Shown here in pieces: positions 63,953 to 64,000 of a stretch of DNA of 64,000 nucleotides (the first letter of the stretch is position 1; each line of letters opens with the position of its first letter). The translations under genes were made by a program, and so were the position numbers. The notes under the pieces were generated by a model that did not search any database, was not told the origin of the DNA, and saw only the letters and a program-made list of their open reading frames with translations. Source of the stretch: Daphnia pulex (Eukaryota; Arthropoda; Branchiopoda; Diplostraca; Daphniidae); the NCBI RefSeq assembly GCF_021134715.1, contig NC_060018.1, forward strand, positions 124,001 to 188,000, given 5' to 3'.

Positions 63953-64000
63953 GTAAATTGAATATTTTTTCCCCCTTGTTCGGAAAATGAAACTTTTAAA

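Overview
The window looks like nuclear DNA of an arthropod, most likely a branchiopod crustacean of the Daphnia type. That placement is inference: it rests on spliced genes with short GT-AG introns, arthropod-type family members (a PS-like alpha integrin, a wide awake homologue, clustered short-prodomain caspases) and moderate GC. I could not test it by database search. Exon models below were built by hand from splice signals and reading frame, and every multi-exon model given as a CDS closes in frame.

Layout. 109-6654 (+) is the 3' part of an integrin alpha gene, cut by the left edge. 7764-11591 holds three caspase genes, two in tandem on + and one on - meeting the second tail to tail. 12064-13380 (-) is a galactose mutarotase. 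13.4-21 kb has no intact gene that I recognise. It carries a partial, intron-containing synaptogyrin pseudogene (14.2-14.8 kb) and two long foldback (hairpin) repeats at 16.56-16.99 and 18.43-18.82 kb.

21082-47239 (-) is one very long gene, the homologue of Drosophila wide awake / vertebrate ANKFN1, with ankyrin repeats, a fibronectin type III domain and a Ras-association domain. Its compact 3' part lies at 21.1-27.1 kb. Further exons at 32, 35.8, 42.6 and 47.1 kb are joined by reading phase and suggest alternative first exons. An intronless gene of unknown function (37797-38303, +) sits inside one of its introns.

49444-50697 (+) is an intact synaptogyrin, the parent type of the pseudogene 35 kb away. 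52.2-54.0 kb is a THAP-domain gene (-) enclosed by inverted repeats, which looks like a mobile or formerly mobile unit. 54.4-55.5 kb is a decayed mitochondrial cysteine desulfurase (NFS1-like) pseudogene. 57621-60058 (-) is a small gene coding for three CUE/UBA-like helical repeats. 62499-63952 (+) is the 5' part of a USP20/33-type deubiquitinase, cut by the right edge.

The genes do not form an operon or one pathway. The points most worth a second look are a caspase ending in a CaaX-like tetrapeptide, overlapping 3' ends of two convergent caspases, several phase-matched first exons of the wide awake gene, a nested gene with a myristoylation-type start, a THAP gene between inverted repeats, and the two foldback elements.
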